Assembly (NCBI RefSeq): GCF_001017175.1
Contig: NZ_LCYG01000087.1
Span: forward strand, 484-64,483
Direction: 5' to 3'
Source of the DNA: Microvirga vignae
GTDB lineage: Bacteria; Pseudomonadota; Alphaproteobacteria; Rhizobiales; Beijerinckiaceae
DNA: 64,000 nucleotides
Made by a program: the position numbers and the translations under genes. Positions 45,276-54,093 of the stretch are shown one piece after another. The notes beneath the pieces were generated by a model, which ran no database searches, was not told the DNA's origin, and was given only the letters and a program-made list of their open reading frames with translations. Every line of letters starts with the position of its first letter. Position 1 is the stretch's first letter.

Positions 45276-45506
45276 ATGCCCAATCACTACCAAGAGCGCT
45301 GGGAAGGTCCAATCGGAGGCCTCCGATTGCCTTTTGCTGCATGGAAGTGCCTTCAGGATGAAGGAATCAAAACTATCGACCAACTCAAGGCTAAAGCGGA
45401 CCGGCTTGAAAAATTTGTCGGGATCGGGCCGAGGCTGGCCCACATCATCCGGCAGGAGCTCGCCCGAATGGAGGCTGCCGAAAGGCAAACATCGGACGAA
45501 GCATAG
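45276..45506 (+). CDS. Small helix-hairpin-helix protein resembling RNA polymerase alpha CTD
   Basis: Start at ATG 45276 (76 residues) with GAGGAG 8 bases before it. The core LRLPFAAWKCLQDEGIKTIDQL ... EKFVGIGPRLAHIIRQELARM follows the pattern of two helix-hairpin-helix motifs. This is the arrangement in the alpha-subunit C-terminal domain, where L..L..R..N.L...GI.T...L are conserved. A DNA-binding or sequestering role is possible. It stands alone, and its size and position in the island suggest an accessory gene. Confidence 0.6.
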   Translation: MPNHYQERWEGPIGGLRLPFAAWKCLQDEGIKTIDQLKAKADRLEKFVGIGPRLAHIIRQELARMEAAERQTSDEA

Positions 45507-45670
45507 GACTGAAGCCGTAAATCTCCGATAAGCCTCTTTATGGAACGCGAATATAAGTGTTCCTAAAGTCTTCGTGCAGGCTTATACGACGCCTCGGCAA
45601 TCGTGGAGTGAGATCGGCTCCTGTGACGCCGATCGCCTATTAGTAATACTTTTAATTACTGGGTATAGCC

Positions 45671-45982
45671 GTGATCCAAAGAACAGCGCCAGGGGAACTG
45701 TCGGGCACTTTTGGTTGGATGCTTTGGGGCGTCTCGCTGGGCTCGCTGGCGGTGGTTGCTCATACAGCCTTGGATGTTTTCAATATTCTCCCACCCTGCC
45801 ACCTGCCCCTTCATCCTCGCAGCTTCCATAGGACGGCCAACCCATTCGTTCATGTCCTTGCTGAGTTTGCCATTTTTGGTGGTGGCGGTGCGGTCTTGTT
45901 CGGCCTAGTTGCCAAACTCACCAGCTTTTACTTGTATAATGGCAGGAACGACCGTCCATCCGTGCGCACCCCTGCTCCCTAG
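45671..45982 (+). CDS. Small membrane protein, unknown
   Basis: A 103-residue frame beginning with GTG. Two hydrophobic stretches are seen: GWMLWGVSLGSLAVVAHTALDVF (about residues 15-37) and FAIFGGGGAVLFGLVAKLTSFYLY (about 66-89). No recognised family. The AT-rich stretch just upstream (TAGTAATAC, TTTTAATTACT) could hold a promoter. Real coding status is uncertain. Confidence 0.4.
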   Translation: MIQRTAPGELSGTFGWMLWGVSLGSLAVVAHTALDVFNILPPCHLPLHPRSFHRTANPFVHVLAEFAIFGGGGAVLFGLVAKLTSFYLYNGRNDRPSVRTPAP

Positions 45983-46186
45983 ACAACATGGACACGATCA
46001 CTCCACGGAACGAGACCGTTCCGCTTTCGGTTGACCGTGGGGTAATTGCCATTCGTGGTCTCAAGGCTGCCGAGAATTTGAAGACTTTCATGGTACAACT
46101 GGAAGAGTCTCGGACTACCAAGAAGCGCTCATTTCGAGACCAGGGCACAAAAGGCAGGCCCATTAGACTGGTAGCTTACCGTCATA

Positions 46187-47317
46187 TTAAGCCTTGCTCT
46201 GCCTGGGCTTTTCCCACCGAGTTATGTTTCTAATTTGCACTGCTTTGGCACCCCAGCGCTGATTCAGAAAATGGCGTGCAGGTTGTTCTATGAAGCGGAA
46301 GCTAAGCACGCCACAGACGAGAGCAATCCCCAGGACAACAGGCGTGGCAGCCAACCCATCATCGAACCGGAGTTTGATGAGAGAATCGATGAGCTTAAAT
46401 GGCTCCTGCCATAAGTAGACAGAATATGACAATTGGCCAAGTTTAAGAAGCGGCGAAGATTCTAGTATGCTTCGGGCAGGTCCTATTGCGCTGGGCAGAA
46501 GCGCGACTGCTGCAGCCAAGCACGCGGACCCAACACTGTACTTGACCGGATCAGGGACAACATTCACGTTCAGTGCCAGTCCAGTAAGGCCAAGAGCAAG
46601 AGGTGCCCAGCCTGGCGCGGAGCAGTTGCAGAGCCAGAGATAGGCGACTGCTCCCAGCAGAATGGATGCTCCTCGAACATCGCTACGCCAATAGACTTCA
46701 AAGTAATTTAATCCGGAAGCATATTGAACAAGGCCGTTCAGGGAAAACAGGAGAGCAATACCTAGCAAGGACGGCACTAGAGCCGTTTCCCCTTACGTGG
46801 AATCAGCTCTCTTCTTTGGTCTGCCGCATTTTCTGACGGCGAACCGGATCCACTTCGCCGGAAAATGCTCTAGGGGATAGTTAAAGCGACTGTGAAGAGC
46901 AGAGATAACCCCAAGGAGCGCATACATATGCCCCTCAATGCAGAGAGACCATATGTGACTGACCAGAGGATTATAGTGAAAATAAATAGTATAATAATTG
47001 CAAGTCATAGTTAACATGGAAATATAAGTCGCAAAATCGATACCTCTTCCAGTAAATACTGACGCCGCAAATATCGCAGAGGAAAATATGAATAAAGCGG
47101 GATATATACGCGCTATCCGCACCCGAAAAAATTCTATCACGTTTGTCTGACGGACGAACAATATCTCGGCCATTAGACGGCCGCTCAGAACGAAGAAAAA
47201 TTCCACTCCTGCTCTTCCGAGATTCATCCCGTCTCGGAACGCAAAATGTCCAATCAGAACTCCTAGTATGGCGCAGCCTCGCCATCCATCGAGGATTAAT
47301 ATGCGATTGCGGTCCAT
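46187..47317 (-). pseudogene. Acyltransferase family 3 (OafA-like) gene interrupted by a 93-bp palindromic element
   Basis: The frame starts at ATG 47317 (GGAG 6 bases before) with DRNRILILDGWRGCAILGVLIGHF, the usual start of membrane O-acyltransferases with the catalytic His. FFFVLSGRLMAEIL and VSHIWSLCIEGHMYALLG follow. It then runs into a repeat element that contributes an in-frame TAA (46793-46795), and resumes in the same frame with VPSLLGIALLFSLNGLV to the normal end LGQLSYSVYLWQEPF...FIEQPARHF at 46187. Removing 93 bases restores a continuous frame of about 345 residues. The 5' half is unusually AT-rich, pointing to horizontal acquisition. The downstream half could still be made from GTG 46777. 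Confidence 0.88.
46777..46873. mobile_element. RIME/REP-like element, copy 3, inserted with CTAG duplication
   Basis: The element is bounded by CTAGAGC (46777-46783) and GCTCTAG (46867-46873), so the 4-bp palindrome CTAG flanks both ends, as in a target-site duplication. Inside, GGCGAACCGGATCC and the complementary TTCGCCGG form the hairpin shared with copies 1 and 2. Net insertion is 93 bases. It encodes no protein and would need a transposase in trans. Confidence 0.8.
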
Positions 47318-47717
47318 AGCATCTCCAGGAACGTTGATGAATTTATCCCTAGGAGTAGTTGCAAATATATATATCGGGGAGATTTTAGTAGATACGCAAC
47401 CCAAGAGCATATTCATGGACAAGCTTACTGTAATCTTCCATACATAACTGCTTCGGATTTTTGTAAATGCTCTTACCGAACATCGCATTTCGCAACGTAC
47501 TCATTATGATTACTACAATGGCTGGAATTTTGATCCAGCTTCCATGCGAATTTTGGACCTGCGTCAGTAATCGTACGTTGGTAATCAGGCAGCGCCTCGC
47601 GGCTAAATTTCCGCTGGAGTGACCTGCATCGTTCTTCTTCGCATGCCCTTCGGCCGCCGCTCAGATGCTGCGCGAACCAGAGAAGATGGGGCCGCAGACT
47701 GCGACCCTCATCTCATC
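47318..47717. other. Gap between acyltransferase and portal remnants
   Basis: About 400 bases. The right part (47573-47717) may be further phage debris; no frame there is recognisable. The left part is AT-rich like the acyltransferase gene. Confidence 0.35.
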
Positions 47718-48942
47718 CTAGCTTCGCCATCCTGCGGTGTTGCGTGAGACACAGCAGGATTCCGGAATATCGCCGCCATCGCGGCGTTTCATACCCTCCC
47801 AGATGCGACATTCGTTCGGTGAGAAGATCTCGCTGTTGATGCCAATCTGATACGCCTCCAACCGCGCCTTCAGGTCGCCGCATTCCAGGCCGGAAAGATC
47901 ATGTTCTATGGTGTAGGTGCGCCGTCCCTCATCCGACAGGAGTGCCAGGCGCAACTGCGCCTCAATGCGACCTGCCCACGGAGCGAAATAGTTCTGACGC
48001 AGCGCTCGGGATTCCTCTGTGAGGCTGCCGTAAGAGGCATTCTTGTCGAGACCAGCAACTGACAGAGGGACACCATAAACGCGGGCAACATCCTCCAAGC
48101 CTAGCACCCGCGCCTCGTAAAACTGCTGCTCGCGACCGGGAGCAGAGAGCGGATATGGTTTCAGTCCTGCTTCAAGCAGGAGCGCCTCGGGTCCTAACGT
48201 CATCTTTCTTAACCGAGTGCCGATCTGCTCTTTCAGGCGTCGGAACGCCTGATCTGCCATTTCTCCCGCGCCGAAGGTGGTTTCCGTCGTAAACACCGTG
48301 TCGGGAACGAAGCCGCGCGAGATCTGCGCCTCCGCTAATTCGCTCTGGGCAATGGCGAGGCCTACTGCGACCTGTGCCCGCGCCAGCGGCGACACGCCAA
48401 GCAAGCCATCTTTCGAGAAGCATCGCAGATGAATGATTTTATCCGGCAGGTATACCTCATGGCGTTCGGTGAGTGGGTCCGAATACCGATAGCGCATGCT
48501 CCCCGTGGTCAAGCACTCCACACCTACAGCCGCATAAGGCAAATAATGCAGTTCCTGCGCCGCCCGCGTCCATCCTAGACAATTCGCTCGTAGGCATTGC
48601 CGAACGTCGTGAGATCGCGCAGCAGCAGTTCGCTTAGTTCAAAGGATGACATCCGTCCATTGGCGGCATCGTTCAACAGGCGACGCAGCGGATGGCTCTC
48701 GACAGCCTCTCTGCCGCCGTCATCCTGCTTTCGTTAAACCACGCATGGCAGGCTCGCGAGCCCTTCCGAGATCAAGGCCGTGCAGCGGGCCGCAATGGCA
48801 AGGAAGAAACCGGATATTCGGGCGAAATAAAATGCGATGACTGCGCTCCGAATAGTAGCAGCGGTACGTAAGGCGGAAGGTAAGGATCAGGCAGCGCAGC
48901 CTCCCGTTTCTCGGCCCCGAACAGGCGAGCGAAAAAGCCCAC
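47718..48942 (-). pseudogene. HK97-type phage portal protein, frameshifted
   Basis: Starts at GTG 48942 (GFFARLFGAEKREAALPDP, a typical portal N-terminus). The frame then breaks several times: a segment near 48660-48780 reads LISEGLASLPCVV, then SHPLRRLLNDAANGRMSSFEL and LLLRDLTTFGNAYERIV with stops. From 48542 it is open again: SMRYRYSDPLTERHEVYLPD, SKDGLLGVSPLARAQVAVGL, GLEDVARVYGVPLSVAGLD. This order is that of HK97-family portals, the 12-mer head-tail channel. Missing or shifted segments make it non-functional. Confidence 0.85.
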
Positions 48943-48946
48943 GACG

Positions 48947-49225
48947 TCACTCCGTCAGACGGCGCTCGAGTTCAGCCTTTATGATCCCGTCGACCTCTTC
49001 CCGCTTTACAGGTCGGCCCGTGATCTGCTCCGCCAACCTGCCGCGCTGCAGCAAATGCCGATCTTCCCAATCCTCAGGAATAACAGGCATTTCCTGCGGC
49101 AGGATCTTGCCAGAGATCCGGCTGCGGGTCAGGAACAGTCACTGCCTCCACACCTTCCGGCAGTTTCGCCTCTTCGGCATGTCCCGCATCGATCCACTGC
49201 TGCGCCTCGGATGGCGAGAAGAGCA
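48947..49225 (-). pseudogene. Small phage gene remnant upstream of portal
   Basis: Two pieces in different frames: SPSEAQQWIDAGHAEEAKLPEGV (about 49225-49130), then ILPQEMPVIPEDWEDRHLLQ...KREEVDGIIKAELERRLTE (about 49105-48950) ending 5 bases before the portal start. Small helical proteins of this sort lie between terminase and portal genes in siphophages. I cannot name the family. The frameshift near 49110 marks it as decayed. Confidence 0.5.
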
Positions 49226-49351
49226 CCTGTCACCGGCAAAGTCATTGCGGAAGGGCTGCCTAACGAGAACGCGGACGAGTCCACTATGCTTCAACGCTTT
49301 CATGGGTTCTCTCCAAGTGTTGAAAGATACCTCTTCGCCAGGGACAGATTC

Positions 49352-50236
49352 ATGAAGCCGTGCAGCGTTGTGCCGAAACTGCGTATCATCAGTGACAATT
49401 TGTGGAGCGCTGCTGAAAGGATCAGGAGCGAGCGCGCCAAGATACCCGGCAAGCCCCGCGAGCTGTGGTCGCGCCATGACGGCTCTCCGACAGGTATGGT
49501 GACCTGCGGCAGTTGCGGCGGCCATATGATCATTGCCCAGCGGTCCCGGAACGGCGCAGGGCGGTTCAAATGCTCTGCTGCGCATTTCCATGATACTAGC
49601 CGACACACCAAGAGTTACGATGTGGCGCGGCTCGAATGGGCTGTCGTCGACGCTATAGACCTGCAGCTGACGGATCCCCGCACGACCCATGCGATTTGGC
49701 AGAAGTACCGCGAGGAACTACGGGAAGAGCAGCGCAGCGCCCGCTCGGAGCGACAGAACGTCCGAAAGCGCCTGAACGAGATTGAGGCCGCGCAGCTGAG
49801 GCTGGCCGCTGCTCTGGAGAAAGGTAGCATGCCCGAAGATATCCTGATCTCCTGGCTCCAGAATTTAGAGAAGGAGCGGGCCAGCCTGCGGGAACGGGAG
49901 CGCATCGCCAGCCAGGAAGAGGACCCGACCGATCTCTCGCTCAAGGCCATGGGTGCCTACCGGAAGCACCTGAGGAACCTGCATGAGAACCTTCAGGCTC
50001 GGCGGCATGATCCAGAGGTTCGGATGGCCTTCCGCAACGTGATCAAGAGCATCACGATCAACGAAACTTCCGCTCGGGCTCCGTACGGCTTTAAGATCAA
50101 CGGCAGGCTTGGCGCGCTGTTCGGACTGGAACTCTACCCAATTGGCCGACCTGTTTCCCAAGCCCTTGCTGAACAAGGGTTTTCCCGTGCGCTTGCGTGT
50201 TACGACAGTGCAGATACAGGAAAAGCCGGGTCGTAG
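49352..50236 (+). pseudogene. Large serine recombinase, C-terminal fragment
   Basis: The catalytic N-terminal domain is absent. The frame (open from 49055, family-like from about 49350) begins within the 'recombinase' domain: VVPKLRIISDNLWSAAERI. The zinc ribbon follows, MVTCGSCGGHMIIAQ ... FKCSAAHFHDT, then a long coiled coil (REELREEQRSARSERQNVRKRLNEIEAAQLRLAAAL) and the C-terminal DNA-binding part RMAFRNVIKSITINETSA. Intact members are about 500-600 residues and integrate phages or elements through a serine nucleophile, missing here. The 3' end overlaps the truncated cytochrome gene antisense, so that spot is a rearrangement junction. Confidence 0.82.
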
Positions 50237-50580
50237 TGCCGCCCGTCAGGAGACGTTCCCTCCTGCATGGCGCGTATGAAATCGATGGCCGTCCAGGCTC
50301 TAATGCAATCCTGTTTGTGCGGCGAGATATTGGGGATGTGAAAGATACCAAAAGGGGATTTTAACACGTAGCCACCACCGAGCTGCAGCTTGTCGCCTTG
50401 GTTCGGCGTGGCATGGTAGGACGAGCAACCTCCTGCGAAGAACATGACGCGGCCGTTTTCGGGATTAGGCTTATAGCCGTCCAAAGATGTCGCTGTCTGC
50501 ACACGCAGCAACCGATAAGCCGAAGGCGATGTGAGCGCCAGAAAGCCCAGCACGCCTAAGCCAACGATCGCTTTACGCAT
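50200..50580 (-). pseudogene. Truncated diheme cytochrome c with broken heme motif
   Basis: 126 residues parallel to the N-terminal third of the intact cytochrome at 43612-44583: NGRVMFFAGGC, KLQLGGGYVLKSPFGIFHIPNISPH. The first heme site reads CSSYH instead of CxxCH, so the second thioether cysteine is lost, and the second heme domain is missing. Similarity ends at HYDPAFP, exactly where the recombinase fragment abuts. It follows the c556 gene on the same strand, which was probably its original partner. Confidence 0.82.
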
Positions 50581-50641
50581 CGTTCTTCCCGAACTGAATC
50601 GGGCGGCCTGTGAAGCCGCCCGCTCGATGGCTCAAAACATC

Positions 50642-51076
50642 TCAGCTCTTCTTGCGGAAGTCGTTGTGGCAGGCGCCGCAGTTCTGCATCACCTTCGGCA
50701 TCTCCGCCTTGAAGGAGGCCTCGTCCTTGATGGAGGCGAGAGCCGTCTTCGCATCCTGATTGAACTTCGACATAGCCGTGTCGAACTTCGGCTTGTTTTC
50801 CCAGATCGACGGCAATGCTTCTGTATCCCCGACGCCCTTCGTGTTCTCGGGGAAGAGCGTTGCCGCTTTTTGGGAATTATCGGCAAATACCTTGAGACCA
50901 GCCTGCACCTTGGCCAGATCGAAAGGTTCCTGACCGCGCAGCATGCCGCCGATCGGCCGCGTCTGGGCGCCCATCTGCTTCATCAGGTCCTGGCGCTGCT
51001 CGACCACATCGCTCTGTGCGATGGCCGCAGTGACACCCAGTGCCAGAAGGCTGGCGACGAAAACGGTACGCTTCAT
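50642..51076 (-). CDS. Cytochrome c556 (class II, c'-type)
   Basis: Start at ATG 51076 gives 144 residues with a signal peptide (RTVFVASLLALGVTAAIAQS); a 51178 start adds 34 residues without that feature. The protein is a four-helix bundle with the heme site near the C-terminus, VMQNCGACHNDFRKKS, as in cytochrome c' / c556. Residues DLMKQMGAQTRPIGGML supply the usual first helix with a Met that may ligate iron. A periplasmic electron-transfer role is likely. It precedes the truncated diheme cytochrome gene by about 60 bases. Confidence 0.92.
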   Translation of the reverse strand: MKRTVFVASLLALGVTAAIAQSDVVEQRQDLMKQMGAQTRPIGGMLRGQEPFDLAKVQAGLKVFADNSQKAATLFPENTKGVGDTEALPSIWENKPKFDTAMSKFNQDAKTALASIKDEASFKAEMPKVMQNCGACHNDFRKKS

Positions 51077-51196
51077 GAATGCTCTTCCCTTTCTTTCTTG
51101 AACGGCCGCCGACCCTAGAGGCAGCCGAGCGGGGGACAGTACTGCACTATTTGTCGCAGCAGAGTAGCCCCGCTTCATACAAATCTCTGTGAAGGC

Positions 51197-51511
51197 TTAC
51201 TCGACCGGTTCGCCTGCCGCGATCCAATCCTTGAACCCACCCTTGTAATGCTCGCGGATGTCGCGCCCCGCCGCCTGAGCGAACTCCATGGCACGTACGG
51301 ACCGGACACCGGCAGCACAGGAAAACACGATACGCTTGCCTTCCGGGAGGGACGAAGGATTGAACGTGGAGAGAGGATGCGAGACCGCGCCCGGGATATG
51401 CCCGGCCGCATATTCATGAGGCTCGCGCACATCGACCAGGACGATCGACCCGTCCTGGAGCCCCTTCTTGATGTCCTCGCGATCGAGATCGATGACCTGT
51501 GGCGCGTTCAT
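51197..51511 (-). CDS. Rhodanese-like domain protein
   Basis: A 104-residue single-domain rhodanese. It shows VLVDVREPHEYAAGHIPGAVSHPL and the active-site loop FSCAAGVRSVRA, whose Cys can carry a persulfide; it ends YKGGFKDWIAAGEPVE. Single-domain rhodaneses move sulfane sulfur to acceptors such as thiols or cyanide. The CAAGVRS loop is six residues long between Cys and Ser, the size typical of sulfur transferases. It lies between the c556 gene and the BON-LysM gene, each with its own spacing. Confidence 0.93.
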   Translation of the reverse strand: MNAPQVIDLDREDIKKGLQDGSIVLVDVREPHEYAAGHIPGAVSHPLSTFNPSSLPEGKRIVFSCAAGVRSVRAMEFAQAAGRDIREHYKGGFKDWIAAGEPVE

Positions 51512-51578
51512 GGAAAGTCCCTCCCTACAATACCCTCACTCTTATCGGCATTGCAGGGAGTATGGCAATCGAGGTGTT

Positions 51579-52025
51579 TTAGGAGAGCGGAGGAATCCGC
51601 AACACCCAACCGGGTTGGATCATATCGGGATCCTTGACTGGCGGGGAATTGGCCTTGACGATCTCGGTGTATTTCGCGCCTTTGCCCTTGCCGTAATGCT
51701 TCTCGGCAATTTCCCAGAGGGTATCGCCTTTCTGTACCGTGTACATGGTCGAAGGTGTCGAGGGCTGCTGGATCTGAAGATCGCTCGTATCCACTTCGGC
51801 AACGCCATAGGTATTGCCGAGTGACAGAATGATCTTCTCTGCCTCTTCTTGCGTGACGGTCTGACCCGAAAGCTTCACCTGATCGCCGTTGACTTGGATT
51901 CCAAGCTTGCTCGCTTCGAAGCCATGTCCCTGAACCTCCTGCTGCAGCTTCTCGGGCGTTGCAGCGGCGGCGCTGCCGCCAAAGATCTTGGCGCCAGCTT
52001 CCTTTATGAATTTGAACAAACCCAT
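51579..52025 (-). CDS. BON-LysM protein (Kbp/YgaU-like)
   Basis: Start at ATG 52025 (148 residues), where MGLFKFIKEAGAKIFG matches the family N-terminus; a start at 52166 would add 47 unrelated residues. The BON domain covers about 25-90 (GFEASKLGIQVNGDQVKLSG) and the LysM about 98-146 (YTVQKGDTLWEIAEKHYGKG ... GWVLRIPP). In E. coli the homologue Kbp is a K+-binding protein; LysM may also touch peptidoglycan. No signal peptide is seen, as in Kbp. Confidence 0.9.
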   Translation of the reverse strand: MGLFKFIKEAGAKIFGGSAAAATPEKLQQEVQGHGFEASKLGIQVNGDQVKLSGQTVTQEEAEKIILSLGNTYGVAEVDTSDLQIQQPSTPSTMYTVQKGDTLWEIAEKHYGKGKGAKYTEIVKANSPPVKDPDMIQPGWVLRIPPLS

Positions 52026-52101
52026 GTGCTTCTCCTCCTGATCCGACCACTTATGCGGCCAAGCTGAAACGAAGACGCGTGGGCGAGGCGAAGAGTTCCG
52101 C

Positions 52102-53544
52102 TCAGGCCAAGTTCGAGAATACATCGGCCAGGGACGGCAATCGATCCTTGAGGCGGAGCAGCGCAATCAACTCGATCTGCACGATAGCCGTATCGAACTC
52201 GGTATCAGCATCATGTTCCAGCCGCTCCTCGAAGGCCGCCATGATCTCATCCTTCGTGCGCTCCTTCACCGCCATGATGAATGGGAAGCCGAATTTCTGC
52301 TTGTAGGCATCGTTCAGCGCAATGAAGCGATCCCGCTCTTCCTCGGTGAGGCTGTCGAGGCCTGCGGAGGATTGCTCGTTGCGGGAATCCGCCGTGAGAT
52401 CGGCGAGCTTCAGGCGACCGGCCAGATCGGGATGCGCACGAATGAGCGCGAGCTTCTGATCACGTGTCGCCTCCGAGAGCGCATGCACCATAGAAGCATG
52501 CAGTCCTTCCGCTGTGTCCTGAGCCGTCGTGAAACCGGCATCATAGGCGCGCTCCGCGAGCCACGACGAGTGCTCGAATACATCGCCGAACAGTTCCACG
52601 AACACCGCCTTGCTCATGGTGCTGGGCTTGAGGCGCACTGGGCGATGATAACGGATCCAGAGTCGGGCGATATCGATGCGCCTGGCGATCCAAACGTCAT
52701 CGTGTGACGCGACATAATCGAGAAAACGCGCAAGCGCCGCAGCACGTCCCGGACGGCCGACGAGTCGGCAATGGAGACCGACCGACAGCATCTTCGGCGC
52801 ATGCCCGCCCTCTGCATAGAGCGTGTCGAACGAGTCCTTCAAGTAAGCGAAGAACTGATCGCCCGAATTGAAGCCCTGCGGCGTCGCAAAGCGCATGTCG
52901 TTCGCGTCCAACGTGTAGGGCACGATGAGTTGCAGGTGATGACCGTGCTGCTCCCAATAGGGAAGTTCATCGGCATAAGAATCCGCACTGTAGAGGAAGC
53001 CTCCCTCCTCCGCCACGAGATGATTGGTATGCTCCGAGGTGCGGCCCGTGTACCAGCCGAGCGGACGCTCGCCCGTCACCTCGGTATGTATGCGGATCGC
53101 CTCCTTCATATGCGCCCGCTCCTCCTCGGAGGAGAAGTCGCGATAGTCGATCCATTTGAGGCCGTGGCTTGCGATCTCCCAATCGGCCTCCTTCATGGCC
53201 GCCACCACATCCGGGTTGCGCATGAGCGCCGTCGCAACACCATAGACGGTTACCGGCATCTTGCGCTCCGTGAACATGCGCCACAAACGCCAGAAGCCTG
53301 CACGGGAGCCGTATTCGTAGATCGACTCCATGCTCATGTGCCGCTGGCCGAGCCAGGACTGCGCACCGACGATCTCGGAGAGGAAAGCTTCCGACGCACG
53401 ATCACCATGGAGGATGTTGTTCTCGCCGCCCTCTTCGTAATTGATCACGAACTGCACGCAGATCCGCGCATCGTTCGGCCAACGCGGATGAGGCGGATTG
53501 CGCCCGTAACCGACGAGGTCGCGAGGATAGGTGGTCTCGGGCAT
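52102..53544 (-). CDS. Bifunctional allantoinase PuuE / OHCU decarboxylase UraD
   Basis: A 480-residue fusion. Residues 1-305 are PuuE, a metal-independent allantoinase of the polysaccharide-deacetylase fold: YPRDLVGYGRNPPHPRWPND, NYEEGGENNILHGD, EIASHGLKWIDY. Residues about 320-480 are UraD: FGDVFEHSSWLAERAYDAGF carries the catalytic Glu-His pair, then LIRAHPDLAGRL and AYKQKFGFPFIMAVK. UraD turns OHCU into S-allantoin, and PuuE opens it to allantoate, so two consecutive steps are joined. Its ATG is 3 bases after the hydroxyisourate hydrolase stop. Fused PuuE-UraD proteins are known in proteobacteria. Confidence 0.95.
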   Translation of the reverse strand: MPETTYPRDLVGYGRNPPHPRWPNDARICVQFVINYEEGGENNILHGDRASEAFLSEIVGAQSWLGQRHMSMESIYEYGSRAGFWRLWRMFTERKMPVTVYGVATALMRNPDVVAAMKEADWEIASHGLKWIDYRDFSSEEERAHMKEAIRIHTEVTGERPLGWYTGRTSEHTNHLVAEEGGFLYSADSYADELPYWEQHGHHLQLIVPYTLDANDMRFATPQGFNSGDQFFAYLKDSFDTLYAEGGHAPKMLSVGLHCRLVGRPGRAAALARFLDYVASHDDVWIARRIDIARLWIRYHRPVRLKPSTMSKAVFVELFGDVFEHSSWLAERAYDAGFTTAQDTAEGLHASMVHALSEATRDQKLALIRAHPDLAGRLKLADLTADSRNEQSSAGLDSLTEEERDRFIALNDAYKQKFGFPFIMAVKERTKDEIMAAFEERLEHDADTEFDTAIVQIELIALLRLKDRLPSLADVFSNLA

Positions 53545-53547
53545 GTC

Positions 53548-53901
53548 TTAGCTTCCGCGATAGGTGGAATAGCTCCAGGGGGAGACGAGGAGCGGCACGT
53601 GATAATGGCCATCGGTCTCGGCGATGGTAAAGCGGATGGGAACGATGTCCAGAAAAGGTGGATCGGCAGTCGGCGTCCCGATCGCCTTGAAATAAGCGCC
53701 GACCTCGAACACGAGCTCATAGGTGCCGGTGCGAAAGGCCTCGCCGATCATCAGAGGCGCATCGGTACGGCCATCCGCATTGGTGACGGTGCGCACGACG
53801 GAACGTCGGCTTCCGTCCTCAATGGCAAAAAGCTCGATGGCGACGCCCTTTGCAGGCTTGCCGTTAACATTATCCAGAACGTGGGTGGACAGGCGACCCA
53901 T
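53548..53901 (-). CDS. uraH: 5-hydroxyisourate hydrolase
   Basis: A 117-residue transthyretin-like enzyme that hydrolyses 5-hydroxyisourate to OHCU. Family hallmarks: [15 protein letters not shown] at the N-terminus (catalytic His), [33 protein letters not shown] at the end (YRGS signature). It is first in the two-gene urate operon and diverges from the PuuD gene across 192 bases. Confidence 0.96.
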   Translation of the reverse strand: MGRLSTHVLDNVNGKPAKGVAIELFAIEDGSRRSVVRTVTNADGRTDAPLMIGEAFRTGTYELVFEVGAYFKAIGTPTADPPFLDIVPIRFTIAETDGHYHVPLLVSPWSYSTYRGS

Positions 53902-54093
53902 GGAACCTCGCGAGCGTGAAAGCGGACGTGAATCTTCGGGCCTTACGCTCCGGCGTCAAGCGCCCAGGCCCGATAAGCTGGAAAGCGCAGGATTTCCAGG
54001 AGCCTGTTTCTGTTGAAAAACGCCTACGGAAGGCCTTTCGCAATTGAGCCCCCCGCCCTAGGCTAAGGCTTCTTTCATCTCAACAGTGGCTGC

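Noticed and set aside
45988-46233. 81-residue plus-strand frame
   Set aside because: No domain, it runs 47 bases into the convergent acyltransferase gene, and has no clear ribosome site. Possible but unsupported.
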